A DNA stretch of 64,000 nucleotides from Diphasiastrum complanatum. Lineage: Eukaryota > Streptophyta > Lycopodiopsida > Lycopodiales > Lycopodiaceae. Under the pieces are notes generated by a model, which was not told the origin of the DNA, ran no database searches, and saw nothing but the letters and a program-made list of their open reading frames with translations. A program made the translations under genes and the position numbers. Positions 1-9,836 of this stretch are shown here, piece after piece; the stretch's first letter is position 1, and the number at the start of each line of letters is the position of its first letter. The DNA lies in assembly GCA_029204225.1 (NCBI GenBank), contig CM055107.1, positions 42,034,007 to 42,098,006 on the forward strand, written 5' to 3'.

Positions 1-1399
1 GTGTAGAAATATGGTTGTCGCTAACACCTTAGTTCTAAGACTATGGCTGTCCTTGACACCTTTCGAATCAATGTAATTGTAGGTTTTGTTTGTGACAAAT
101 GATCCATCTGTGTAAACACAATTAATTGTTATATTTTTTGCTATTCATTGTGTTTTTCATTTCCTCATTACCGAACACAAACTTTGATTTTCACACTTCT
201 ATTAATGAGCCTACATTTGGAGACTCATCATCAAAGCTTTCATCTTCTTCTCGCATGGCATCTGCCATAGCTTTGCACATCACTTTTCATTCTATATGTT
301 TTTGAGGTGTTTGATTAAAATAACAAATTTCTAGAGCACTTCCCATCATGAATGGCATTAGAAACAAATTCATTTTTTTATTAGGTATTGGGGCATAAAT
401 TTTGGATCCATTTGAATGGAGTTATGTTGCTAATTGTTCATTGCAATTGGTGATTTTGATTAGCATGTCATTTGTTCTCTCTTTATCTTACTAGATCTTA
501 GCTTGAATTTATTTATTTAGACATTATTTTACACAACAACAAATTGCACAAATCGTCATTCTCAATAATTCGAATGCATGCTTTTTATAGTATCTCTCAT
601 CACGCATGCAAATTTAAAATATTAACAAAATGAAGCATGCAAAAATCAAAATTTAGGTGAATGAACAAGAATCGTAGGGCTTCTAAATAACGAGTCTCTC
701 TGCACTTTCCCATTTCAAAAAATTTGTGTTACAGGCAAAAAAAAAGTTGTATTGGTCGAGAAAATGGCTTTCAAATTGAGTGTCGTTGGGTGACATCCAA
801 ATAATAACAATGGTACCTTAGCAATAGCGATGTTTAGCAGTCATATTCAAATTTTTGAAACATAGTTCCTTTCATTCTTTTGAGGGTATTTTTCCTAGCA
901 TTTCATATATTTTTGTTGACCTTGAACTTATCTAAGAGGTTGATTATTTATGCTAATTTTTTAATCATAAAAGTTAGTGTTGCAATGCCTAAGAGTTTGT
1001 ACTAAAAAAACATAAGTTTGCTTATATTATGTGTAGTAATTGGTTGTGGCACCAAATAATAATTCATAAAAGTATGCAATTCAACAAAATTAAGTGATAA
1101 TTGATGCTCCTAGAGTTAGAAATGGGGATAAGTCACATTTTGTATAGCTCATTTTTTTTTTTTTGAAAATCTTAGGATGAGAGATTTCACACTACGTTTG
1201 AAATGAAACAATAGAGAGCTTGCTTACCTTCACCTTGCCAGTTAAAGAATAGTTCTTTTTAAGGTGATATTATATGAAGGACTTTAACCTTAAAAGTTTA
1301 TGAATGAAGTTTTGATAGAAACAAAAAAAAAAATCCTCAAAAGGATCTAGACTTCAAGCCATTAGTGCATTGTGTGAGGCTCCTTAGGCAAACATCACA
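1..1399. other. Intergenic, no gene recognised
   Basis: AT-rich sequence with stops in all frames. I see short A or T runs (around 1149-1163 and 1322-1333) but no recognisable protein, RNA gene or transposon terminus. Confidence 0.6.
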
Positions 1400-1551
1400 A
1401 AGGATGCTTCACTCCCGGATAAGGGTGGGGTCTCCTTGATTGCATTTTGAAGTTGGTTGAATATACACTCATCATGTAAGATGGTATATTCAACTAATTT
1501 CAAGAATGCAATCAAGGCCCCACCATGATCCAAGGGTGGATGCTCCTTGAG
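1400..1551. repeat. Long imperfect foldback (MITE-like or hairpin precursor)
   Basis: The arm 1400-1466 pairs with the arm 1484-1551 around a 17-nt loop (1467-1483). The innermost 11 bp (GTTGAATATAC against GTATATTCAAC) are perfect. Pairing continues outward with few mismatches through the shared TTGATTGCATT and GGTGGGG blocks. A weaker related copy of the outer segment (ATCCAAGGGTGAAGG) recurs near 1767-1781. This is either a small foldback element or an RNA hairpin gene; I see no target duplication that settles it. Confidence 0.65.
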
Positions 1552-2810
1552 GCTTGCAAACAATCTCCCTTAAGCATCACCAGCGCTCGCTCCTTCACCC
1601 CTGGATGATGGTCGATGGCACCCAAACAAACTGTAGATATGCTCTTCCAATAAAGAACAACATATATTCAACCAAATTCCCTCTAGTAGGAAAGAGTATA
1701 TGCTCCTCCAATAGAAGACAATGTATGTCCAATCGCCTCTATTAGTGCACTAAGGGCCCTATCTTCATCCAAGGGTGAAGGTTGCTTGAGACTCTTGGCT
1801 TGCGACTATCATGTGCATTTTTCAACATAATTGAGCACCCACAAAAGGTGTCACCCCAATTCACAAACAAAATATGCCTTTCACATCCTTCTAACTAGAC
1901 CATTCATAAATCTTTGAAAAAGTAAACCAAGCAAAGGCATCATATTTGACTGCTTGTCACATCCATAGATCATTCCACATGCACTCCTCTCCACTTTTCA
2001 TCTTCCAGGAACCACATCCCTCACCAAAAGTTGCATGCTGCATCATAAGTCCTTGAGACAGCCCTTGCTTATGTACACTGTCACACACACAACCCATGAG
2101 TATGTTAAAGAACAGCCTTAACAGTCTGCTGCAACGGTGGTGAGGAGTGTAAGTGCATGTCACATGTGCCACGGACACAGGAGTGCTGTGGGATTGTGAT
2201 GGATGATGCATTACTGCAGATGGGCGATGCTAAAAAGATAGATCTCCACTCTCAGTGACAAGAGGGAGAGGTGAGGGAGCCTGGAGATTTGAAGTTGGTG
2301 ATCTCACAACCGATTCCTGTCATGGTTTTGTTGCACTTGGATTCCAACTTTGCAAGTTCTAGATTCTAATTCCCAACCTCCAACTTCCAAGCAAAGTGAG
2401 AAGATGGAAAGATGATTTGCAGCTTTTCGTAGATAGCAAGTTGCAACTGCAAAGCTGATGCTGGGCTGTGTAATTGTGGACTGGTTAATGCCTGTGATGG
2501 ATCATGGGAATCACACATTTGTATTGATGTTTGTATCTGAGACCCTATGTAGGATTCTGCAATAGGTGTCAGTGAGGCAGTGTGGTGAAGTGAATGACCC
2601 TGAGCAGTTGTCAGAACTAATAACAAAGTTCTTTCGGTTAGGAACGTGCTTCAGCAGCTCGAAGCTCCGGTGTTCGGCTGTCAGCATTTACCACAGTTCT
2701 ACGTACGTGGAAGTACAAAAAAAAGGCAACTGCGAGGCTTGGGAGTTGGATTGCTTGTACTCGGAAATACCACAGGCACAAAGTTTTTTCGTGCTTGATC
2801 TGCTTGATTG
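1552..2810. other. Intergenic / distal promoter region of the phospholipase gene
   Basis: No convincing coding region; short open frames here lack any recognisable motif. The segment just upstream of 3000 probably belongs to the promoter or 5' leader of the phospholipase gene, but I see no clear TATA box at a fixed distance. Confidence 0.45.
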
Positions 2811-2877
2811 CTACTTGCTTGTGCTAAATGGATAGAAGTGCACTACTTGCTTGTGCTAAATGGATAGAAGTGCACTA
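2811..2877 (+). repeat. Perfect tandem duplication, 32-bp period
   Basis: A 32-bp unit starting CTACTTGCTTGTGCTAAATG is repeated head to tail without a mismatch (2811-2842, then 2843-2874, with 3 bases of a third unit). Perfect identity suggests a recent slippage event upstream of the phospholipase gene. Confidence 0.9.
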
Positions 2878-3076
2878 GAAATGTCTGCGTGAAGGTATGA
2901 ATCTATTTTCTAGTTGACTTAGACGACTGCGAAGAAAATCAGAGGAACGTGGAAGTTGGATGCATCAGAAGTTGGAAATAGCTTCTGCTAAGACTAGACA
3001 CTAGACTCAAGTAACACTACGCATGTCTTTCGAAATATTCTGCTAATCTTGCAGGCGAGTGGTTCGTAGGAAAGTG

Positions 3077-3109
3077 ATGGTGATCTCACTGCACCTCAGG
3101 ACCATGTAG
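3077..3109 (+). promoter_or_regulatory. Upstream ORF in the probable 5' leader
   Basis: An ATG at 3077 opens a 10-codon frame ending in ATG-TAG at 3104-3109, 64 bp before the chosen start of the phospholipase. If transcription starts upstream of 3077, this uORF would reduce or gate translation. A possible 3' splice site (TGCTAATCTTGCAG, ending at 3054) lies just before it, so the leader may also contain an intron. Both are inferences from position only. Confidence 0.35.
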
Positions 3110-3173
3110 GAAGCTAGCAACATAATAGAAGAGTTTTTGTGAAGTTTTTGTGCTTGGAGGAGCAGTTGCTGGC

Positions 3174-4602
3174 ATGGCTCTTCGGTTAAAGCTCGAGCCT
3201 CACACAACCGAGCAGCACAAGGAAAACGAATGCACAAATGGATTCTCTGATCATTTGCAGCTGGGCGACATCAACATTCCAAGGTTGATCGAAGACTGCT
3301 TGGAAAACATAGGCTCTGCACGAGGTAAGGTGTGTATCTTGAGCATTGATGGTGGTGGAATGAGAGGGATCATCGCTGGACGTATGCTGGCGTACTTGGA
3401 AGAAGCTCTACAACGCAAGAGCGGCAATCCAGAGGCTCGCATTGCCGATTATTTCGACATCGCAGCCGGCACCAGCACAGGAGGGATCATTGCTACTATG
3501 CTCTTTACTGCCGATCAACAAGGCCGCCCTCTTTTCAAGGGAGAAGACACATGGAAGCTCATAGCAGAGAAAGGCAAATCCATCTTCTCCATCCCTTTCC
3601 TGCATCGCCCATTTGCAAAGCTCAGAGGACTGCTGTCTCCCAGATACTCAGCCAAAAATTTGCAGCAGGTTCTCAAAGAGATTCTGGCCAGAGATGGCCG
3701 ACCTCTCACTCTTCGTGACACTCTGAAGGCTCTCCTTATCCCATGCTACGACCTTAACAGCGCCGGGCCGTTTCTGTTCTCCCGAGCGGGAGCATTCGAC
3801 TCAGAAGCGTGGGACTTTCCTCTTTGGGAGATCTGCCGAGCAACCACTGCAGCTCCATCCTTTTTCAAGCCAGCAAAGGTGACCTCCATGGATTGCAAGA
3901 CCACCTGCACGGCTGTTGATGGAGGTTTGGTGATGAACAACCCAACAGGAGCTGCCATCACCCACGTACTCCACAACAAACTGGAGTTTCCAGCAGTGAG
4001 AGGAGTGCGAGATCTGCTGGTGCTATCTCTGGGCACAGGCCAGTTCGATCAAACCTACCACTACAAGAAGGTGAGGCGATGGGGGGCATTCCAGTGGGCG
4101 AAGCCGATTGTGAATGTGATGATGGATGGCATCTCGGATATGGTGGATCAGATTGTGAGCATGGCATTTGGTGCATCTCGCCAGAATTATCTTCGCATAC
4201 AGGCGAGTTTGTAACCCACAAACACACACACACACACACATACACACACAAATGCTCTCTAGAAGTTGAGCTAAGAATCAGTTTTACTTGCTGGGATTGT
4301 TGCAGGCATCCGGATTGTCAGAAGCAGTTCTATCAGAGATGGATGATCCCAGTGCAAGGAATGTGAAGAGGCTGCTGAAGCTGGCCGATGATCTGCTGCA
4401 GCAGAACAGCTCAGAGTATCTTCCCTTTGGTGGCAAGATGGAGCTAGTGCAGACCAATGCCGAACGACTGGACTGGTTTGCAGATCAGCTGATCCACGAA
4501 CACAAGGCTCGGATTATGCAAAAACTACCTCCTTCAGCTACATCAATCAATCACACCCCCATCACACCTGCAGAAGAAAAGCTACAATTTGATGTGTCTT
4601 AA
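3174..4602 (+). CDS. Patatin-like phospholipase, pPLA-III (PLP6-9) type, two exons
   Basis: Predicted acyl-lipid hydrolase of 441 residues: exon 1 is 3174-4202 (343 codons), the intron is 4203-4305, and exon 2 is 4306-4602 (98 codons plus stop). Patatin-type enzymes release fatty acids from phospholipids and galactolipids with a Ser-Asp dyad. Visible motifs are the oxyanion loop DGGGMRGI (residues 59-66), the nucleophile elbow GTSTG (99-103, Ser101) and DGG (249-251, Asp249). The blocks LRDTLKALLIPCYDL, WEICRATTAAPSFF and AITHVLHNK are typical of the plant pPLA-III group. That group, as known in Arabidopsis, carries GxGxG at the elbow, so a canonical Ser here is notable. No signal peptide or membrane segment is apparent. 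The start is the first ATG in the frame; 24 bp upstream in the same frame there is only a GTG. The exon join RIQ|ASGL matches the family but requires a GC donor. The reading frame is intact and GC-richer than its surroundings. Confidence 0.93.
4203..4305 (+). other. GC-AG intron of the phospholipase gene
   Basis: The donor is CAG|GCGAGT and the acceptor TTGTTGCAG|GCATCC; 103 bp, phase 0. The two nearby GT donors (4207 and 4211) join exon 2 out of frame and run into early stops, while the GC donor restores the family-conserved RIQASGL junction. Retention of the intron would add only Ala-Ser-Leu and stop at 4214, giving a protein lacking the last 98 residues. Confidence 0.75.
4218..4251 (+). 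repeat. (AC)n microsatellite inside the intron
   Basis: About 15 AC units, broken once by T, starting some 20 bp after the intron donor. Length polymorphism here would alter intron length and possibly splicing of the weak GC donor. Confidence 0.9.
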
Positions 4603-4633
4603 TTCTTGCTTTCTACTTCCCAAATTTTTGTAA

Positions 4634-4704
4634 CCAGCTCTCAAATTCCGAGATGTGATACCCTGAGATTGCCTTGCATCTCATGGCTTCTATTTGAGAG
4701 CTGG
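4634..4704 (+). repeat. 12-bp inverted repeat in the phospholipase 3' region
   Basis: CCAGCTCTCAAA (4634-4645) and TTTGAGAGCTGG (4693-4704) are exact reverse complements 47 nt apart, starting 31 bp after the stop codon. They could form a stem in the 3' UTR. A role is not shown by the sequence. Confidence 0.6.
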
Positions 4705-4746
4705 ATCCTTGAATTCCTGTGATTGTCAATGAAGAATGCATTGCTT

Positions 4747-4860
4747 CATTGTATGCCACTCCCCAACGGGGTTGGCTCATTGGTTGGCTTGGCATCCAAA
4801 GTTTCTTTGGTCCCAGGTTCGAGCCTCCTCTTGGAAACCAAGAAGCATTGTATGCCACTC
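4747..4860 (+). mobile_element. tRNA-like SINE or tRNA retropseudogene with 15-bp target duplications
   Basis: An 84-bp insert (4762-4845) is bounded by a perfect 15-bp direct repeat, CATTGTATGCCACTC (4747-4761 and 4846-4860). The insert contains a polymerase III box-A-like segment (GGTTGGCTCATTGG, near 4770-4783) and a box B (GGTTCGAGCC, 4816-4825), the usual internal promoter of tRNA-derived SINEs. Long perfect target duplications fit LINE-mediated retrotransposition. The insert lacks a long A-tail and is short for a full SINE, so it may be a SINE head or a processed tRNA-like copy. It sits about 150 bp past the phospholipase stop codon. Confidence 0.75.
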
Positions 4861-6258
4861 ATCAGAGGCAGAAATTTTTGATGCCAATACAGAAAACCCT
4901 TTGAATTCTCAATGTGCATTTTCTACTCATGAGAATCTCTTTGCTATATTTTGTGAATCTGTATCATTAATTAGTGCCTTTCAGAGTTAGTTCAGGTAAA
5001 GTTTTTGGGATCTAGCTAAGCTTCTTATAGAGTTAATCAAGCTATCTTTTTTGGAGTCTAGTTAAGCTTCTTAATGAGTCCAGTTGGGTGAGTATGTACT
5101 TTGCATTTGGGTTAGGAGTGCTAAGGGTCAATCAAGAAGTTAAGGAGACCCCTTAAGGCGGCCTAAACTCAAAATAAAAAATTACTCAAACCAATCATCA
5201 AATTCACCCAAAGACCATTATCTACTTAGAGGTAGGGCAAAACTTTCCTCCGCTCTTATTTATAATGAACATATGATTTGATGTGAAAATTTTAAAACAT
5301 CATCCTATCCAATACATCGATAAAATGAATCTGTCTAAATTTATACCGACAATTGGTATTTTTTATGGACATGCAGATTTTGATTATGGACGTACTTTGA
5401 TTTACCACGCAGGTGAATATGTAGAAAATACTCGCCTTTAAAACTTTTGGGTGAAACATTTTTAGGGCATAGATTTTTTTGGTAAACTTTCAACCCAATT
5501 AACCATAAGATTTGCATGCAATGGAAAGATCATCAAAAGATCTTTTCTCTAGGGTTAAAGATTGGCACGGCACTCTACTATATGGTGAAACTTCATTCAT
5601 GGCCCAAACTTTTTTGACTTTTTATATACTAAAATTTTGGCCAGCCTCATCCTAATATACTCCGTCCACTATATCTAACTCAGTGAACCATCACAAGGCT
5701 CTTTACTCTACAACCTCCTTTCTCTACAAAATACAATAATATGTCATTTAAATTGGATTGATCATCTCCTTTATCATGCTAAATATCTCAAAATGGTTCT
5801 CATGTATCCAATAGAAGTTAGCATCAAGTTCCATAAGGTTTTCAAATTCTTTGAACAACCTCTCTTCTGCACTATTATATGTTCACTCAATCGAAAGAAA
5901 AGTAAGAGAGACGACACTTTTGATTTCGATGTTGATGTTGAATGTGCCTCTTTGTATAGATGTTTTAATGCAATAATGGTTAGTTCCTACTAATAGACAA
6001 AGTGCACACACACCCGCCCACCCAACACACACAACATCTAGCAATCATATGGCTCATAGTCATAGAACTCAATAGAATTTAAGGATTAGTAATTGATGGT
6101 GTCAACAAGGTATACCTTCTCTCATTTGCAAGATATATTTAGACCATAATGATTGCCTCTCATATAAGCTTGAGATCCTAAGAATTCTCTTATGTCACTA
6201 TGCTTAGCTAGCTCTACACTTAAATGATCACCGCTTTACAAGATTTGAGATCTATGCA
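4861..6258. other. Intergenic, no gene recognised
   Basis: AT-rich. Near 5000-5090 there are degenerate tandem copies of a segment built on CTAGTTAAGCTTCTTA. A CA-rich stretch lies at 6003-6033. No protein or RNA gene is supported. Confidence 0.5.
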
Positions 6259-6283
6259 TGTGTGTGTGTGTGTGTGTGTGTGT
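6259..6283 (+). repeat. (TG)n microsatellite
   Basis: An uninterrupted TG run of about 12.5 units. Confidence 0.9.
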
Positions 6284-6910
6284 TACCTTTTAACTTTTGA
6301 TGTCGATTACAAATATTTTATGTCAAAACTTAACATTGCAACACATTTGGGCTAAAGCTCAAACTATTTTGCTCAAAGCAAATATAAGATCCCTCGTATT
6401 GCAAGATATATGAAGTATAAAGTTGACTCTAAATATCACATCTTTTTCTTCCTAAATGAATTCTAACTAATTTCTATGCTAAGTCGTGATTGCGAAAAGG
6501 GGAATTTCCATCAATACCGTGAATGTTCAAAACCTTTTCATTTGCTAGCCCTTTCCATTTGATGAGATATTCCATGATAATTTTGTTTCAAAGTCTATTT
6601 TTTTGAATGTAAATGACTAGGTTAGATTGGTATTCTATTGATAGGTGGTAAGCTTGAGGAGGCTTAAAATACCACATTTTTTTGATACTAGAAACCACAT
6701 GGAATACATTGCGAATATGGTTAAAGTTAAAATAAAAGTAGGTTTATTGTATCACTGCTGTGGGTCCAGTCATGAGACGAGGACCAGTTATACATATGAC
6801 AAGATAGTTAATGGGACATGCATCCCTGTCAGTGGCAACCCTAGCCATGGGTTGCCACCAAAAATCCTATATGTATAGTGTTCAAGAGTTTTGTGACATA
6901 CATTCTTGCT

Positions 6911-7228
6911 ATGTGGAAAAAACCGATTGATTGCAAATGGATATACAAGACAAAATACCACGCAGATGGGAGCATAGCAAAGCACAAAGCAAGATTGGTA
7001 ATCAAAAGCTACACACAAAGTAAGGGCATTGACTACAAAGAGACCTCTACGCCAGTATGTAAGTGGAATACCTTACAAATGCTTATCATTGTGGCTTCTC
7101 ATTTTGGTTGGCCTCTACAAGTTAGATGGATGTAAAATCTACTATTTTGAATGGTGATCTGGAGGAGAAAGTGTTTATGGATCAACCCGATGGATTTGTT
7201 AAGGAAGGATAGGAACATAGCTTTTTGT
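6911..7228 (+). pseudogene. Copia reverse transcriptase fragment
   Basis: The translation contains WIYKTKYHADGSIAKHKARL, then GIDYKET and ILNGDLEEKVFMDQPDGF, which are conserved blocks of the N-terminal part of Ty1/copia reverse transcriptase. The frame is broken by stops near 7134 and 7210. The YVDD catalytic block is absent, so this is a truncated relic. No LTR is visible on either side. Confidence 0.85.
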
Positions 7229-7245
7229 CTAAAGAAATCACTTTA

Positions 7246-7544
7246 TGACAAAAGATTATTTTGTCAACAACTTTGTTGACAAAGTCAATTCACAGATATG
7301 TTTAGAGTAGCCTTGAGTTTGGCTTTGTCAACAAGACCTTGCCTTTGTTAATTCACATCCCAGTTTTAGGCACCTACATTCTTGGGTGTGTCATTGTGAC
7401 CCAGTCTTTTTTAATGCCATGTGGCATCAGACACTTTGCAAGCATAAGGTTGTCAACAAAGTTGTTGACAAAAGATGATTTTGTTAACAACTTTGTCGAC
7501 AAATCCAAACTCAAGACTATGTTTAGCATAGCCTTGAGTTTGGC
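7246..7544 (+). repeat. Pair of 79-bp direct repeats, each carrying a palindrome
   Basis: 7246-7324 and 7466-7544 are about 79 bp each and align with about 10 differences. Each holds a TTGTCAACAACTTTGTTGACAA-like foldback, and part of the same palindrome appears once more at 7450-7473. They bracket 141 bp of unrelated sequence. This could be a small element with direct terminal repeats or a local duplication of a foldback. Confidence 0.7.
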
Positions 7545-7546
7545 TA

Positions 7547-7631
7547 TCATCATCCTCTTGATCCATACCATCTACTTTGTGCAATGTGTAAGAGCTTTGT
7601 ACTCGGCCTCACTAGATGACAATGAGATAGT
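7547..7631 (-). pseudogene. Copia RNase H fragment, downstream part
   Basis: Read on the minus strand, this is nearly identical to the Copia-2 RNase H around 32526-32610 and covers ISLSSSEAEYKAL onward. It stops abruptly at 7631. The preceding piece of the same RNase H lies in opposite orientation at 9081-9127, so both are the two halves of one fragment separated by an inversion. Confidence 0.85.
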
Positions 7632-9080
7632 AGCTCCAAGTGTTCGTGTGGCTTGAACAATTTCTCTCTAAATTTCATATCTGACACTTGATTCTTTGCA
7701 TGTGTGATTGGATAAGAATCTTCTTGCTTTAGCACCTCCAATTGATGGTTTATTAGGAACGTTTCCTTTTTTTCCCGAGAGTCTATCACTTTTTTCAATG
7801 GTGACATTCCCTTTATGTAGTCTTGCATTTGATAGAACTATTTCCAATCTCCTAATTGCTGGCTAAACTCCGGTTTATGATTCCATGCTAGTAGAATATG
7901 CAGGTAAATAAGTTTTTCAGTAATACAAACCTTAGCATGCAATGTGCATATGTGAACATTTTTTAATGGAATTGGTAGAACACTTTTCATATTTGGATCT
8001 TCAGCTTCTCGTGTTGGGCCAGTGTTTGTTGATCGTCCCAAATTCATATTGTAGCAATCCTTCATGCAATAAAGACATGGATGCTTTGATATTGCCCTGT
8101 GAGAGACATTATACATACATTTTAATGTTTTCAAATCCCCTACAGGGTGCCATTGAATTTGAAAGCTTCCATGGTTTTCGACTGTAAATTTCTCACCCTC
8201 CAAATGTCTCTTTATAATCTCGCCATAATTTGTTCTTGAAAATATCCATGAAAGTATGTTATGGTCCTCTTTCAAGACCTGTAGAGAAGCAAGTAATGCA
8301 TGACATGTCAATAAAAACTAGCACGTATGAATTGTTAATAACGATATTCTAAATGAAAATTGAAATGTATACCTGGAATGCTGCCAACCACCATCTGTGA
8401 TTTTCCGATTAAACACTAAACGTTCGATCATTTGAATTTGAAATTTTGTTCATCAAAGTGACACTCACTCGTTCCAACTTTTGACCCTTGATGATTTCAT
8501 ATTCATCCAATTTTATTACAATGATGATCTTCCATTTACTTGATGTTCGTCTAGTTTATAGAATCTAATAATGTATTTTAGAAAATTTTCAATATCAAGG
8601 AAAATATTATTGCAATTGTCGTAGTTGAGCTCACCATATTCTGATTTGTATAATTCAATAATATGAAGTAGTTGGCCAACTACTTTGAGCATTCCGTCAT
8701 TATAATAATTTCTTGCTAATCTTACCTGATATGGACGCGAAAGATAAATTTTCTTGACCATCACTTGGGAAAAAGCCTCTTTAACTATTCTAAAAAAAAG
8801 TAGAATAAGCATTTCTGCTAATTCTAGATACATCACATGCACCTTGTATCACATTTGCATCCAAGTATGATTGAACCTTAATCAAAATAGTCTCTACAAT
8901 TTCATTTTCATTTTTTCAAACCGAGCATTTTTATCATTTCCTTTGTTGACTTTCTTGGTAAAACATGACTTAAAGATGATCCAATGCATGAACGATCTGT
9001 TAAATAGTTTTTTGCCACCAAACATGATCTACAACAAACATATGAAACTCAAATTTCTTACAGGGCCAATTTTGCGCCCA
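7632..9080 (-). pseudogene. Unclassified gene, N-terminal two thirds (inverted part)
   Basis: A broken protein is readable on the minus strand in this order: SYLDANVIQGACDVSRIS, then YNDGMLKVVGQLLHI, then IIKGQKLERVSVTLMNK, then WWLAAFQ. A clean 94-bp GT-AG intron (8279-8372, phase 0) follows. Next come VLKEDHNILSWIFSRT, HPVGDLKTLKCMYNVSHRA, KHPCLYCMKDC and HICTLHAKVCITEKLIYLHI, and after a frameshift ARLHKGNVTIEKSDRLSGKK and SIGGAKARRFLS. There are several frameshifts and at least one in-frame stop. CLYCMKDC and HICTLHA look like a metal-binding arrangement. I do not recognise the family; it reminds me of large uncharacterised transposon-associated proteins of eukaryotes, from memory only. 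Its C-terminal part is on the plus strand from 9128. Confidence 0.55.
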
Positions 9081-9127
9081 TATTTTTCATAGGTGATGGA
9101 GCTATATTATGGATGTCGAAGAAACAA
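9081..9127 (+). pseudogene. Copia RNase H fragment, upstream part
   Basis: It encodes IGDGAILWMSKKQ, matching the Copia-2 block IGDGAISWMSKKQ almost base for base. It ends exactly where the unclassified gene's C-terminal part begins. If 7632-9127 is flipped, it rejoins 7547-7631 with only about 3 bp missing. Confidence 0.8.
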
Positions 9128-9807
9128 ATGTGGACCAACTTAGACAAATTTAGACAAACTCATAGGTGTTATCAGGAAAGAAAACCTATCCTCAGAAGAT
9201 ATAAGGACTTTACAAAATCATTGCACCACATTTGTAAAATTTGTACATGATTGTTGGGGAAAAGACAATGTGGACCAACTTAGACAAACTCATAGGTGTA
9301 GACCAACTTAGACAAACTCATAGGTGTTATCAGGAAAGAAAATCTATCATCAGAAGATATGAGGACTTTACAGAATCATTGCACCACATTTGTAAAATCT
9401 ATACATGATTGTTGGGGAAAAGACAATGTTACTCATTACATGGTGCTAATCTATATCATTATCTGGTGCTTTTCTCATTCAGGCTTATATTTTTTTCTAC
9501 TGATGTAACTAATCAAAACTATTGTTTGCAGCACATCCTTCTTCATCATGCAACTTATTTTGCAAAGGAATGTGAGAGCTTAAGTATTTGGTCATCACAA
9601 GGCATGGAAAAATCTCATTGGCAAGCAAGGGGAACATTTCATAGAGCAACAAATCATGGAGGACACAATTCAAGAAATAAATACTTAGCTCAACTTTTTC
9701 AGTGGTTTTATAGAAGAGCACAATTTAGATATCAAGCTAAAAACTCGCCAAGTATTACGATTTTTCGAAAGGCATTCAAATTCATAACAAAAGAGAGATC
9801 CTTGTAA
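9128..9807 (+). pseudogene. Unclassified gene, C-terminal part
   Basis: The plus strand encodes MWTNLDKFRQTHRCYQ, RRYKDFTKSLHHICKI, DCWGKDNVTHYM and, past a probable splice acceptor near 9481, SIWSSQGMEKSHWQARGTFH and KYLAQLFQWFYRR, with a stop at 9805-9807. A 158-bp internal tandem duplication (9142-9428) repeats the FTKSLHHICKI segment. The pieces continue in order from the inverted segment 7632-9080. The stop lies only 29 bp from the stop of the convergent gene at 9837. The function is unknown; conserved W, H and G positions suggest a once-functional enzyme-like domain. Confidence 0.5.
9142..9428 (+). repeat. Tandem duplication, 158-bp period
   Basis: The segment containing TAGACAAACTCATAGGTGTT and running on to TGGGGAAAAGACAATGT occurs twice, from about 9151 and from about 9309, with a few substitutions. 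A short third start (GGACCAACTTAGACAAACTC) lies at 9272-9291. It duplicates an exon of the unclassified gene. Confidence 0.85.
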
Positions 9808-9836
9808 TATATCAAAAATCTATTACATAAAATTGT

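Noticed and set aside
1957-2626. Short minus-strand frames upstream of the phospholipase
   Set aside because: No recognisable motif, and composition as expected by chance.
3746-4036. Open frames antisense to the phospholipase exon
   Set aside because: They are shadows of the GC-rich coding strand; the sense frame carries all patatin motifs.
7374-7656. Plus- and minus-strand frames over 7339-7656
   Set aside because: They arise from the repeated palindromic segments and the reversed Copia RNase H; no independent motif.
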